Positions 31,695-42,766 of a stretch of 64,000 bases of DNA are shown here, in pieces (the stretch's first letter is position 1; each line of letters begins with the position of its first letter). Origin of the DNA: Azolla caroliniana (lineage: Eukaryota > Polypodiophyta); the NCBI GenBank assembly GCA_043228905.1, contig JBHGNT010000008.1:21266001-21330000 (forward strand). Direction: 5' to 3'. A program made the translations under genes and the position numbers. The notes under the pieces were generated by a model. That model did not search any database. It saw only the letters and a program-made list of their open reading frames with translations, and had not been told where the DNA came from.

Positions 31695-31806
31695 CTGAAA
31701 TATCATTACAAAAATAAGAAATAGTGCAAAATCAGAATATGTGAGAATCAAAAACCCCAATCAACAACAACAAAAATGGTGCAAAATCTTTAACTTAGCA
31801 AATCAG

Positions 31807-31965
31807 AAACCCTAATCATAATTTGTAATCAAATTTCTAATTTGTAATCAAAATTTGTAACCAGAAACCCTATTCAGAAATTCTAATCAGAAATTTATAA
31901 TCAAAAACCCTAATCAGAAATTTCAATCACAAACCCTAATCAGAAATTTCAATCACAAACCCTAA
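31807..31965 (-). promoter_or_regulatory. Telo-box cluster in intron 1
   Basis: AAACCCTAA occurs at 31807-31815, 31905-31913, 31931-31939 and 31957-31965, plus AAACCCTATT near 31865, within repeats of AATCAGAAATTT. The motif is the plant telo-box, known near transcription starts and bound by TRB-type proteins. Here it lies in the first intron of the accessory gene (31695-32010). Confidence 0.65.
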
Positions 31966-32010
31966 TCACTAAAGACAGGATTAAACACAAAAAAAGTAAT
32001 ATAAACACAC

Positions 32011-32039
32011 CTGTTGCTACTCCCCGATTTGTGAGACAT
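32011..32039 (-). CDS. Unit C accessory gene, exon 1 (start codon)
   Basis: ATGTCTCACAAATCGGGGAG and nine more bases encode MSHKSGSSN and two bases of an Arg codon, ending at donor ACAG|GTGTGT. Joining to exon 2 gives an uninterrupted frame of 237 codons across both exons. The assignment rests on the phase match and a suitable ATG; no transcript evidence. Confidence 0.55.
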
Positions 32040-32589
32040 CCTTGTATGGGACTCCAAGGACTTCGCCCTATTCGATTTTGGGGAAATATGAATCGGCACC
32101 AAAGTTCAAACAGTAGTCAAGAAGAAAAAACAAATGTTTGGGGTTTCTGTAACTGAAACATACTTGGACGATGATCGAGCGGGTTCTGTGTTGTAGCTCT
32201 CAATCTGCAATGTCGATTTTTTGCTGTTGCGGGAGCTACGTCTGCGTTCGTGCTCTGAGTACTCCATCTGCGTTCAAAATCAGACTTAGGCTAAACAGGA
32301 AATTGATGACATTGAAGTCGACCTTAGATGATGGTGATATTCCCCAAGTTCCACTACGTCTGAAACAGAAGTTCAAATATTTGAGTTTTTTCATAAATTA
32401 GTTTTTCAAATATTTGATTTTCCCACAAGAAAGACTAGCTAAACAAATAGCTAATTAGCTATGGCCATTTTAGTAGCTAATTAGCTATAATAGTGTTTCC
32501 ACTCGCATGCTTTTACCCAGAAGCCATTTGGTTGGAGAATCTTGGAACTTTATAGCCCATTAGTGGTTCCATTCCTTCTAAGAAAATTA

Positions 32590-33140
32590 GCAATGTGTTG
32601 TTAGCTGAAGTTGAAGTTCGAACTACAAGTAACCATGTAGTTTATGTTCCAACACTCCTAAATACCGGGGCTAATTCTTGCTTCATGGATAAAGATTTTG
32701 CTCAAATTCATCACGTATCTCGAAGAAAACTTGCATGCCCAATGTTTGTTGTACTAATTGATGATCACCCCATTGCTTTTAGAGAATATCATAGAAGTGT
32801 CAGAGCCACTTCATGTTGTATTAGATAATTTGGCAAGTGTTATATCTTTTAATATAATTAGCCACCTTGAATATTCAATTGTCCTGGTGTTGTAGTAGTT
32901 CAAATTACATAACCCCAAAATCGACTTGAGAAAGAGAGAAATCAAGTATCGCCAGCAATACAATATGAAACCTCAAGCAATTACTCATAAGATTTCAAAT
33001 ATTTCACTACATCAATTATGTAAGGAAGGACAAAAGCAAGAAATGTTTGTATTTGTCGTATCAATGAAGCCTTCCAATATTGATGAGGAAAAATCAACAA
33101 TTCAACTTTTGACGAAGTATCAAGATTATGCTGCTTAGCT
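32590..33140 (+). pseudogene. Gypsy-type aspartic protease fragment
   Basis: LLAEVEVRTTSNHVVYVPTL leads into LNTGANSCFMDKDFAQIHHV, the retropepsin active-site region with Asp replaced by Asn (NTGA). Then VVLIDDHPIA, EPLHVVLDNLASVISFNIIS in the next frame, and HNPKIDLRKREIKY near 32920, matching the end of Gypsy proteases (HNPxIDW). It runs into a segment typical of the RT N-terminal extension and stops at 33138. No LTRs are attached. Confidence 0.65.
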
Positions 33141-33565
33141 GTTTATAGGCGATTTGAAGACATTGGCAATGGGATGTTATAAATATGTAATTTGATGACA
33201 AATTAATAAATGAAGAATTAAATTGCTTGTTTTGAGTAACTTATCTACTGTGTAATTTTAAGAGTATGTTCAGGATTGTTGATTTCATGATAATGCTTTT
33301 TCTTATAATTATGCAAACTAATTTAACTTGTACATGGTTCACTTGAGTAAATCTGTATCTCAGAAAGAAGAACCCTAAACGATATTATTAAACTGTATAT
33401 CAGAAAGAAGACTATTAATAAAAAAGACACATGATTTTATTGAGAAAGAAGCACAAAAAGTAAACTGTATATAAAAAAAACTCCCAAAAAGGTCCATTAA
33501 ACTGTTTATTTGCAATACATGTGCTTTGTTTGTTTTACAAGAAAACTGGTAATTGCTACTTGTAG

Positions 33566-35396
33566 CTACAAATTCCATGGCATACTGTTGTAAATACATT
33601 CATACACATTAGCACTAACTGTGTATAAACCTAAGTAGCTATTGTATTGCGGCATTGGGACATTGATGCACCTGACCAAATGTGAGTACATGTATGCCAC
33701 TAGTTTGTCTTCTAATAGCCTATACACATAATCATAATCCTCTAGTCTTGCATAAAAAATACCTTCGATGTAGAATGTCCCGGTAGATACAACATGTCCC
33801 CGAGCATCTAATATATTCTGTGTTGCACACTGTTTACTAACCGTGCACTTCAATATATAGAAATCAACACCCTCTAAATTGCCTTCTTCTGCATTCACAG
33901 CGAAATTATAGACATCACTCAGAGTATCTCCACGTCCTTGATATGTGAAGTCATAATTCTTTTCTGTTTCTCCATCAACTGCTTCCTTATCGTTCAATGT
34001 ATGATACTCCCAATTCTAAATATGTGCTTTGTTTAAGCAATACCTCCAATTTCCCTACACACAATGGATGCAAAAACAAATTAATTCTCTAACCGCAATA
34101 CAATGAGCATCCAACCTAGAATAACCACGAACAACATGGAGAGATCGCAATTCGGGAATTCCTTAGCACTCCTAGGTCTTCTCCCTATTTACTTAATCTA
34201 TCTTCACTTCCCAAAATTCACGTTTGATATCTTGGACACGAGGAATAAACACCAGTTGTACTCGTTGACATATTAGCTCTTAAAAATTCAACTACATGTG
34301 TTGCACAATTCCTCTACACACCATATGCCTTTAGTTCTTCATGGGTAAGTGCCCGCTTTATAACAACACCTGCACCATCATGTTCATGTTCACCTTTACC
34401 ATGGCCAAACCCAAAAAAATTCCATCTCATCTCCAAACCTGTTATAGCAGGATACCTCCCCACAAAATAAAATGGACGTCTAGCCTTGAATTGTGACGTA
34501 ACTCCATCAGACCAGACCCAATGTTGAGTAAGCTCCAAACGTTTAGCTAATAGCCATTGCCAATGTAAGTTAAAACAATGTTGGACAAACAAGGTATCAT
34601 GCTTCTTATCATCAGAAATAAAAAAATGAATTACTTATTTAACATCACCTGAAACTCGAAAATATGTTATGTGCACAATGGTTACCTGCGCTGAATACCA
34701 ATGCATAGATTGAATTTCATTCTGTTTCTTGAAAGTATAATTTTCTGCGAAATCTATTAGTGAGACTACTACATCATTTGGAAAATCAGATTTGCAAGTC
34801 TTAAACTGATGCGCTTGCCATGAATAAATGAAGTTGTGTTTAATGAACTTTCCTAGAGATACTACAATTAGAGACGCCAAATCCCTTGGTTTAAGCAACT
34901 TCCTAACTAAATCCTTTCTCTTACACACCTTTCCTTCGAAATTGGTGTCAACTGACTCAAATAACTTGAAAGAGATTAATATTTCACTACTCAATTCATT
35001 TGGACACCACCTAATTCTACTAGGGCCACAATCTTCACATAAACCTATGACACATTTATGACTGTGGAATATGGCCTCAGTTTCTCTCGGACACAATACT
35101 GAATCTAAAAGAAAACTCATCGAAGAAATAACATGTTCAGATTATTTACAGTGCTCATGCGGGCTCGATCGACAAATTGGGCACTCACAAGTGTAAACTG
35201 CATTAGTTAGGGAGGTGCTATGGTGATGTAGTAGATTAACAGAGTCCTTGAGAAAACCCATTTGTACATGGTAAATGCAACAACATGTGCATCGATCCTT
35301 CAAGCATCTCACAAAGTGTGGCTTAAGAAACTCGAATGTTCGTAGTTGAACTTTGATATTTGGATGCATTCGCCTAAACCTAATAAATAAATCGAC
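33566..35396 (-). pseudogene. Unit C transposase, second copy, exon 2
   Basis: Minus-strand copy of 24307-26148 with the same acceptor (ACACAG|GTCGATTTA). It retains the Cys-rich segment, DFAENYTFKKQNEIQS, VWSDGVTSQFKARRPF and GHGKGEHEHDGAG, the last with a two-residue insertion. Frameshifts or stops near 35140, 34650, 34310 and 34010 break it. It converges in orientation with the first copy, so the two are an inverted pair about 7 kb apart. Confidence 0.85.
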
Positions 35397-36301
35397 CTGT
35401 GTAATAAAATGGACATACTGATTAGCTCTATGGCTAAGTGGGTAGCTAATTAGCTACTACCATAGTTTAGTACAGTAGCTAATTAGCTAAGTGGTAGCTA
35501 ATTGGCTACTTAGCTAATTAGCTACTACCATACTTCAGTTGAGTAGCTAATTAGCTAATATAATAGCTAATTAGCTAAATGGTAGCTAATTATCTACTAC
35601 CATAGTTTAGTACAATAGCTAATTAGCTAAGTGGTAGCTAATTAGCTACTACCATAGTTTAGTACAGTAGCTAATTAGTTAAGTGGTAGCTAATTAGCTA
35701 CTACCATACGTTAGTTATAGTGGCTAATTAGCTCGCACCATACTTTAGCTGAGTCTCTAATTAGCTAATTGGTAGCTAATTAGCTACTACCATACTTTAG
35801 CTGAGTCTCTAATTAGCTAATTGGTAGCTAATTAGCTACTACCATACTTTAGCTGAGTAGCTAATTAGCTACTACCATAGTTTAGTACAGTAGTTAATTA
35901 GCTAAGTGGTAGCTAATTAGCTACTACCATACTTTAGCTGAGTAGCTAATTAGCTAAGTGGTAGCTAATTAGCTACTACCATAGTTTAATACAATAGCTA
36001 ATTAGCTAAATGGTAGCTAATTAGCTACTACCATAGTTTAGTACAATAGCTATTCTAGTAGGGGATTAGCAATTCTAGTAGCTAATTAGCTATTCTGGTA
36101 GCTAAATAGCTATGTCCGATATTCTTAGGGAGCTAATCAGCTATTCTAGTAGCTAATTAGCTATTACCAGTAGCTAGTTAGCTATGGTCATATTTTGAGG
36201 TAGGTAATTAGTTATTCGGGTATGGTCATATTCAAAGGTAGCTAATAAGCTAACTAACTAAGCTCAAAATTCAAAACAAATGTTGAGATAAATGTAATTA
36301 C
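35397..36301 (-). repeat. Intron of the second transposase copy with AGCTAATTAGCT satellite
   Basis: Array from about 35430 to 36250 made of a ~52-bp unit containing two cores, with spacers CTACCATAGTTTAGTACAGT and AAGTGGT. The core is that of the first copy but the higher-order unit differs, so the array expanded independently in the same intron. Confidence 0.92.
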
Positions 36302-37064
36302 CTGAGGTACATCAAGAAGATGAATGGGATGCTCCTCGTATTGACTCCTTCCAACACGTGTCCTACATAAATCCTTCTTATTGGGTGAAACCCTACTCTC
36401 ATTAGTCCAAAATATTGTGATTATATCCTTGATTTCTGATGTTATGGGTGTCATTGGCTTACATCTTGTTGTTAGCTTTAGCAAACTAGTTCCTTCACCC
36501 GAGGAAACTATCTGGTTCAATGTATTGTACACACTTTTTCAACTAACACCATTTACCTTAGATAGCACATTGATGTTAATATTGTCAACATCACTATTAA
36601 GTAACATCATTAGACTAGACCATTTTAAGACAAGATCATCTTCTAACCTGCTCATGGATACAAAACTATTACAGAGATTATTTACTACTACAGATGTTAT
36701 GTTTGCATTAAGACCATCACAATCAACTAATTCCTTTATCGATGGATCATTTAATATTCCATAAAGTACTACCTTCTTGTCTTCATTGCTGATGTGCTTG
36801 GTTTGAACATTGAAATGGTCTACAACCTTTCTCCCTATGATAGTAGTCTCATTACTTCCATTCTCGGTGATATTTAGACCTATATCACAACCAATACTAT
36901 CTTTACCTTTAGTGAGTGTGGCTTTTGTATCCTTCAACAATTGACGATGTTTTCTTCTTTTTTTCTGCCCAATACTCTCGTATCACTTGTTGTGTCCTAA
37001 TAGCGTCATCCCTATCCTGATGATCATTGAGGGGTAATTCTATATACTCTCCTTCGCCTTCCAT
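36302..37064 (-). pseudogene. Unit C transposase, second copy, exon 1
   Basis: Minus-strand copy of 22361-23110 with donor CTCAG|GTAATTAC conserved. The first ATG is lost (ATC), leaving the second Met near 37064. A frameshift near 36960 and a stop near 36537 (within the helix-turn-helix, GVS then SVYNTLNQ) break the frame. An insertion of a few residues (IGCDIGLNITENG) is specific to this copy. Confidence 0.85.
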
Positions 37065-37242
37065 TTGGCTTGATGGGTTTAAACCCTACTTTTCCTGAAA
37101 AAAAGACACGTATTAAAGATGGCTATGGGCAACAACAATACACAAAAATAATCCGCAATACACAAGATTATACACAACAATACACAAGATAATCAATAGA
37201 AAGAATAGTTATTCAAATCCAAGACCGAACAGTGGTGGTAAT

Positions 37243-37890
37243 TGTTAGGAAACAGGTCCCTCTGGATGGGAAGTGAGAAGAACAGTGTTGATGAGCAAAC
37301 TCGGTCGAGGCTGAATCCGGATGTGGAGTACCCGACAACGGAAGACCCAGTGAGAACCGGATAACGAGTACCTGACAAGGAATACCCGGTGAGAACCGGA
37401 TGTTGCAGGCCCGATGAGAACCTCTCATCGGATGGAAGGGACATATATGTAAATATGTTCCAGAGAGCTCACTAGGGCTATATTTGTAAATAGCCCGAAA
37501 GTCATATTAGTATAAATATGACCTAGGGCAAACTTAATAGTGATGATGATAGAGTTATTGGTGTAACTTCTGTACAATGTGTAAGAGAGAGAGAGAGAGA
37601 GAGAGCGACATACCGAGATTGTGCCTCTATTGTAACCGCCTGGTGGCGAAGCGAGGGAGCAAGAGGTTGTTGCCCCTGTGCCCCATTGTTGTAACCTTGA
37701 TATAGTGATATTTTGCAGTCTGAGAGCTACCGTGGTTTTTCCCATATATGGGTTTTCCACGTTAACATCCAGTGCACTCTCCTCTTTACTGTTTCGTGTT
37801 TAGATACATCTCTCCACATCCCTGTTTTATGTGATTGTTTCAACGTCTCAGTTGTGGCCGAGCATAGCTTAGGGAGGCGTATTCCTATCA
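37243..37890 (+). repeat. Copia-B host 5' LTR
   Basis: TGTTAGGAAACAGGTCCCTC to TATTCCTATCA. It has CCGG-rich U3 sequence (GTACCCGACAACGGAAGAC), a TATA box TATAAATA at 37511-37518, a GA microsatellite near 37587-37606, and three bases separate it from the primer-binding site. Confidence 0.9.
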
Positions 37891-37893
37891 AAG

Positions 37894-37905
37894 TGGTATC
37901 AGAGC
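37894..37905 (+). other. Copia-B primer-binding site
   Basis: TGGTATCAGAGC, complementary to the 3' end of plant initiator methionine tRNA, three bases after the 5' LTR. It primes minus-strand DNA synthesis. Confidence 0.92.
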
Positions 37906-37921
37906 AAAACGACACAGAAAA

Positions 37922-38740
37922 ATGGACGATTCGTTGGGAGCCATGTTCAAGCTCACCAGCTCCAACTATTTAGTGTGGAAGTTGAAGATGAGGGACATGC
38001 TCGTGGTTAAAGATCTTTGGTTGCCGGTTCAGTTCGGGGATAAGAGATCGGACAAAATCAATGCCACGATATGGGAGGTGATGCACATGAAGACAACGAC
38101 GTATATAGGGTGCTTCATCCACATGAGTCTATACAACAACTTCAATGAAGAGAGCAAGGCTCATGAGCTCTGGGAGAAGATGGGCATTATGTTTCAGAAC
38201 AAAAATGTTGTTAATCAGGTTTCGGTATTTTGCAAGCTAGTAAGACTCCGGTACCAAGATGGCTCCAGCATGGCGGAGGACATGAATGCCTTCCAGGGGC
38301 TGATCCACCAGGCAACATCATTGGAAGTACCTCTCGCCGATGAGGTACTAGCACTACTCCTGCTCGGTTCCCTCCCAGATAGCTAGGAGATGTTGGTTGT
38401 CACTTTGGGCAACGCCAGGCCGGAAGGGAAACAGTTATCCCTGGCAAGAGTGAGGTCGAGCTTGCTAGATGAGGAGGCGCGTCGGAAAGACAAGGATACG
38501 AACTCCGACTCCAAAGTGCTCATTACCGAATCGGAACGCGGAAGACAAAGGAACCGTAGTCCCCAGAAGCCGGAGAAGTCGGGGACACGGTCAAAGTCAA
38601 GGGGCAGGCCTACCTGCTTCTATTGCGGTAAGTCGGGACACTTCCAGAAGAATTGTCGGCATTCCGAAAAGACAAGGAAACCGATGGTACCGATTCAAAG
38701 CAGACACCGGATTGGAACGGTAAAGACCGGAGGGGAATAG
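37922..38740 (+). pseudogene. gag: Copia-B host gag
   Basis: From ATG at 37922 (MDDSLGAMFKLTSSNYLVWK) the UBN2-type capsid region runs to a stop at 38384 (TAG replacing a Trp in PDSWEM-like context). The frame continues from 38390 through a Lys/Arg-rich segment to a CCHC knuckle CFYCGKSGHFQKNC near 38617-38658. It is the best-preserved gag in the window apart from that stop. Confidence 0.88.
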
Positions 38741-39189
38741 ACTGGAAGGGAACGACGGAAATCGCGGCAAGTGAAGAAGAGTTGATGCTCATCACCGAGG
38801 AGAGTGAGCTAAACCTTGCCGGCGACGAGATGACCTGGGTGGTTGCCTCCGGAGCATCGTTCGACCTTACCCCAGACCGAAAATGCTTCTCATCCTACTC
38901 AGCTGGTGATCACGGCTGTGTCCAGATGGGGAATGAAGGTACATGCCGAATTGTCGGCATAGGAGACGTGTGGTTGAAAACACCAACCGGATGCAAGCTG
39001 CTGCTGAAGGATGTTCGACACGTTCCGGAGGTTTGTCTGAACCTGATATCAGTCGATCGGCTAGATGATGAAGGCTACACGGGTAGCATCCGGAACGGTG
39101 TTATGAAGTTCAGCAAAGGGAGCCTGATTGTGGCTCAGGCCCAGAAGGTAAAATCATTGTACCTGATGAATGCCCGGTTATGCCCAGAA
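38653..39189 (+). pseudogene. Copia-B host protease with altered active site
   Basis: The open frame has WVVASGASFDLTPDRKCFSS where the sister copy at 44335-43955 has WVVDSGASFHLTP: the catalytic Asp is Ala and a neighbouring His is Asp. The rest (EGTCRIVGIGDVWLKTPTGC, LLLKDVRHVPEVCLNLISVD) is well kept. The frame runs up to the solo-LTR insertion at 39195. Confidence 0.88.
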
Positions 39190-39194
39190 GAAGT

Positions 39195-39978
39195 TGACGA
39201 GAACTCAACGCTCCTTATGTCCAACGCTCGGCCAGAACCGAGCTTCTTTTCATACGCAGAAAACGGGAAACAAATGCACGACACAAAGGAGAGAAAATAC
39301 ACAGGAGGTTTACGTGGAAAAACCCCAAACTAGGGGAAAAAACCATGGCAACCCACAGGCAGCAAACTGTCACTATGTAAGAATGTACAAACAGTGAGTT
39401 CACGGAGGCAACGACCTCATGCTCACGATCTTCGCCACAGGCGGCGGTTACAACAGAGGCAACGACCTCGTTCTCTCTCTCTCTCTCTCTGTACAGTTAC
39501 GCGCTCTCTCTTCTTCTTGCACCAACAAGAAAATGACAACTACGATAACAGTAACTAAAAGGTTTCCCTAAGTCATATTTATACTAATATGACTTTTCGG
39601 CTATTTACAAATATAGCCTCGATGGCCTCTCAGAAACATATTTACGAATATGTCTCTTCATCCGGTTCATACCGGGTCTGCACCATCTGGCTCTCCGTAG
39701 CCGGGTACTCTTCATCCGGTTCATACCGGGTCTGCACCATCCGGCTCTCCGTAGCCGGGTACTCCTCATCCGGTCTTCACCGGGTCTGTATCATCCGGCT
39801 CTCCGTAGCCGGGTACGCCTCATCCGGTTCATACCGGGTTTGGACCATCCGGCTCTCCGTAGCCGGGTACGCCTCATCCAGTTCATACCGGGTCTGCACC
39901 ATCCGGCTCTCCGTAGCCGAGTTTGTTCATCGGCACTATTCTTCTCCCTTCCCATCCGGAGGGACCTGTCTCCCAACA
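39195..39978 (-). repeat. Solo LTR of the Copia-B family, flanked by TSD GAAGT
   Basis: TGACGAGAACTC...GGGACCTGTCTCCCAACA, in minus orientation, with GAAGT at 39190-39194 and 39979-39983. It contains five tandem 54-bp units (CATCCGGTTCATACCGGGTC, then CTCCGTAGCCGGGTACTC) at about 39658-39918. The uninterrupted target is seen at 43951-43910, where LCPEEVNVASDT is continuous. Confidence 0.95.
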
Positions 39979-40749
39979 GAAGTGAACGTGGCTTCCGACA
40001 CTGCCAGTGAGCTGTGGCACAAGAGGCTGTGTCACATGAGCGAGAAGGGGATGAAGAGGCTTGTAGACGACAACCTCATTCCAGTGAAGAACGTGCACTT
40101 GGAGAAGTGCACTGATTGTTTGGCAGGTAAACAAAATTGGACATCCTTCCGATCGAGGCCACCGATGAGACGTAATGCACAACTAGAGTTGGTGCATACT
40201 GATGTATGTCAAGGGGACACGAAGTCGCATGCAGGATCGCAGTACTTGGTGACGTTCATAGATGACCACAGCCAGAAGCTGTGACCCACACCGTTAAAGA
40301 CGAAGGATCAGGTGTTATCCGTCTTCAAAGAGCTCCACACGAGAGTGGAAAGAGAAACTGGCCGGAAGCTGAAGGCGGTTCGAGCAGATAACGGAGGTGA
40401 ATACCGGGGGCAGTTTGAGAAGTACTGTCGCTCGAAGGGAATCCGGCTTGAATTTACCGTGCCGAAGACGCCGTACCTAAACGGGTTGGCCGAGAGGATG
40501 AACCGGACCATAATGGAGAGGGTCCGGAGTATGCTGGCGCATGCAAAATTACCCAAGACGTTTTGGGCTAAGGTGTTGTCGACAACGATGTATGTGATAA
40601 ACAGATCACCCTCAATGCGCTTGGATGGAGACACACCGTAGAAGGTGTGGACCGGTAATGAAGTGTCCTACCCGCATCTGAAGGTGTTCGGGTGTCTTGC
40701 GTACGTAAATGTTGCTAAGGACCGGAGAGGAGAGTTGGATTCAAAGACT
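39979..40749 (+). pseudogene. Copia-B host integrase
   Basis: NVASDTASELWHKRLCHMSE begins the HHCC domain, completed by EKCTDCLAGKQ. The core shows VHTDVCQG, RADNGGEYRGQF and NGLAERMNRTIMERV, so the D, D, E positions are present. A stop at 40282-40284 replaces a Trp (KLWARP in the sister copy) and another follows GDTP at 40639. The frame ends at 40749 (ELDSKT) where Copia-B3 is inserted, and resumes at 46038. Confidence 0.9.
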
Positions 40750-41340
40750 TGACAGGAACTACACGCTCCGATGAACACTGCTCGGCCACAACCGAGTTTA
40801 GAATCAAACACAGAAAACGGGAATGAAAGACACGACACAAAGGAGAGAAGAGTACACAGGATGTTTAACGTGGAAAACCTTGAGAGGGAAAAACCACGGG
40901 AGTCCACAGACTCCAAAATATCACTATATCAAAATGATTACAACAGTGAGCTCACGGAGGCAACGGCCTCGCACTCTCGATCTTCGCCACAGGCGGCGGT
41001 TACAACAGAGGCAACGACCTCTTCCTCTCTCTCTCTCTCTATTTACACTGTTACGCGCTCTCTAGTCTTGCACCAACAAGAATGACGACAACCACTTTAC
41101 TAAGTTTGCCCTAAGTCATATTTATACTAATATGGCTTTTCGGCTATTTACAAATATAGCCCTGATGGACTCTTAGAAAACATATTTATGAATATGTCCC
41201 TTCATCCGGTGAGCACTTCTCACCGGGCCTTCACCATCCGACTCTTGTCGGGTACTCCACATCCGCTTTTGGCCTCGGCCGAGTTTGCGCATCAGAATTG
41301 TTCTTCTCACTTCCCATCCGAAGGGACCTGTTTCTTGACA
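40750..41340 (-). repeat. Copia-B3 3' LTR
   Basis: Plus-strand ends TGACAGGAACTACACGCTCC and GGGACCTGTTTCTTGACA. The minus-strand purine tract AAGGGGGAGTT (41341-41351) precedes it. It is about 220 bp shorter than its partner because the CCGG-rich U3 repeats are fewer. Confidence 0.93.
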
Positions 41341-41479
41341 AACTCCCCCTTCACTCCGGCATGGGATGTCTTACTAGTCCAATCCGCTTCCAGCATGCAT
41401 CCAGCTAGTCGGGTATCAGTACTTTGGTCAGCATATCTGAACCGTTCTCGCCGTGTGGATCTTCGTCAGCACGAACTCC

Positions 41480-41880
41480 TGGTCATCTACTCTTTCCCGG
41501 ATCTAGTGATACTTTCGCTGGATATGCTTCGTCCAGGAATGGTAGGCCGCATTCTTAACAAGGTGAATGGCCCTTTGACTGTCGCAATAGAGCCGGTATT
41601 CATCTTGCCGGATACCGAGCTCTCCGATGAAGTCCTTCATCCATAATATTTCCTTGCCGGCTTCCACAGCCGCCATGTACTCCGCCTCCATGGTTGACAA
41701 TGCAACCGTCTTCTGCAGCCTCGACTACCATGAAACAGCTCCCCCTGCATATGTCATTACATACCCGGATGTAGATCGGCCGGTATCCACATCAGCCGAC
41801 ATGTCCGAATCGGTAAAACCGTCAAGTTGAGGTTTTTCGGAGCTGAATCAGAGACACATATTTGAAGTGCCCTTCAAGTA
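41480..41880 (-). pseudogene. Copia-B3 RNase H
   Basis: Minus-strand segments SDMSADVDTGRSTSGYVMTY-like, SRLQKTVALSTMEAEYMAAV, GIRQDEYRLYCDSQRAIHLV and NAAYHSWTKHIQRKYH retain the acidic motifs. A stop near 41700-41730 and a frameshift near 41830 interrupt the join to RT. Confidence 0.85.
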
Positions 41881-42763
41881 TCAGAGTATCCACTTGACCG
41901 CGTTCGAGTGCTCCTTGTCAGGATTGCTCATAAACCGGCTCACCACTCCAACTGCATATCCTATATCCGGTCGGGTATACACCATTGCGTACATTAAGCT
42001 CCCGATGGTAGAGGCATATGGAACGTTCATCATATCAGCCTTCTCTGCTTTCGTCTTCGGGCTTTGCTTACCAGATAATCTACAGTTTGTCGGGAGTGTC
42101 GATCCAACCAATTTCGCTTCTAACATGTTGAACCGCTGAAGCACCTTTGTCACGTACTTCTCCTGTGACAGCCACAATTGCTTCGTTGGCCGGTTCCGGA
42201 TGATATGCATCCCTAGCATCTGTCTTGCCGGATCCAAGTCTTTCATTGCGAAAGTTCGGTTGAGAGCCTTCTTCAACATCTGTATTCTGGCTTGGTTCCG
42301 TCCGACGATCAACATGTCATCCACATACAGAAGGAGTATCGGGAAGTCGCCTCCTTCGAACTTCTTCACAAACACACAGTGATCGGCCTGCGTCTTGTGG
42401 TACCCTTGATCTGTCATGAAGGAGTCGAATTTCCGGTACCATTGTCAAGGAGCCTGCTTCAGTCCGTACAGGCTCTTCTTCAACCGACAAACCAGGTGCT
42501 CCTTCCCTTTCTCCACAAATCCTTCCGGTTGCTGCATGTCGATCTCCTCTTCGAGGTCACCGTGAAGGAATGTTGTATTCACGTCCAGCTGCTCTACCTC
42601 GAGGTCCATGTTGGCCCTCTATACTCAGCACCGTCCGAATGGAGGTCATCTTTACTACCGGGGCAAATATCTCATCGAAGTCCACGCCCTTCTTCTGTTG
42701 AAACCCCTTGACCATGATCTTGGCTTTGTATCTCGGGGGGTTGCCGGCATCTCCCGGTTTCAA
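41881..42763 (-). pseudogene. Copia-B3 reverse transcriptase with intact YVDD
   Basis: RT begins KPGDAGNPPRYKAKIMVKGF, then VDFDEIFAPVVKMTSIRTVL, a frameshift near 42610, the [10 protein letters not shown] region with a stop near 42446, and the 178-codon stretch 42417-41881 with CVFVKKFEGGDFPILLLYVD and DMLIVGRNQ. YVDD is intact. The palm is followed by MLGMHIIRNRPTKQLWLSQE and the connection domain. Confidence 0.88.
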
Positions 42764-42766
42764 CTT

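Noticed and set aside
32171-32401. 76-codon plus-strand frame upstream of the accessory gene
   Set aside because: No recognisable motif, not seen in the other copies; divergent position alone is not enough.
22360-36250. AGCTAATTAGCT arrays considered as a CRISPR array
   Set aside because: Repeats are short, directly abutting and palindromic, without unique spacers or cas genes, and the context is eukaryotic.
37894-37905. TGGTATCAGAGC considered as part of a tRNA gene
   Set aside because: Only the primer-binding 12 bases match; no cloverleaf follows. It is the retrotransposon primer site.
39589-40284. 231-codon frame starting inside the solo LTR
   Set aside because: The first 130 codons translate the LTR minisatellite; only the part from 39979 is real integrase.
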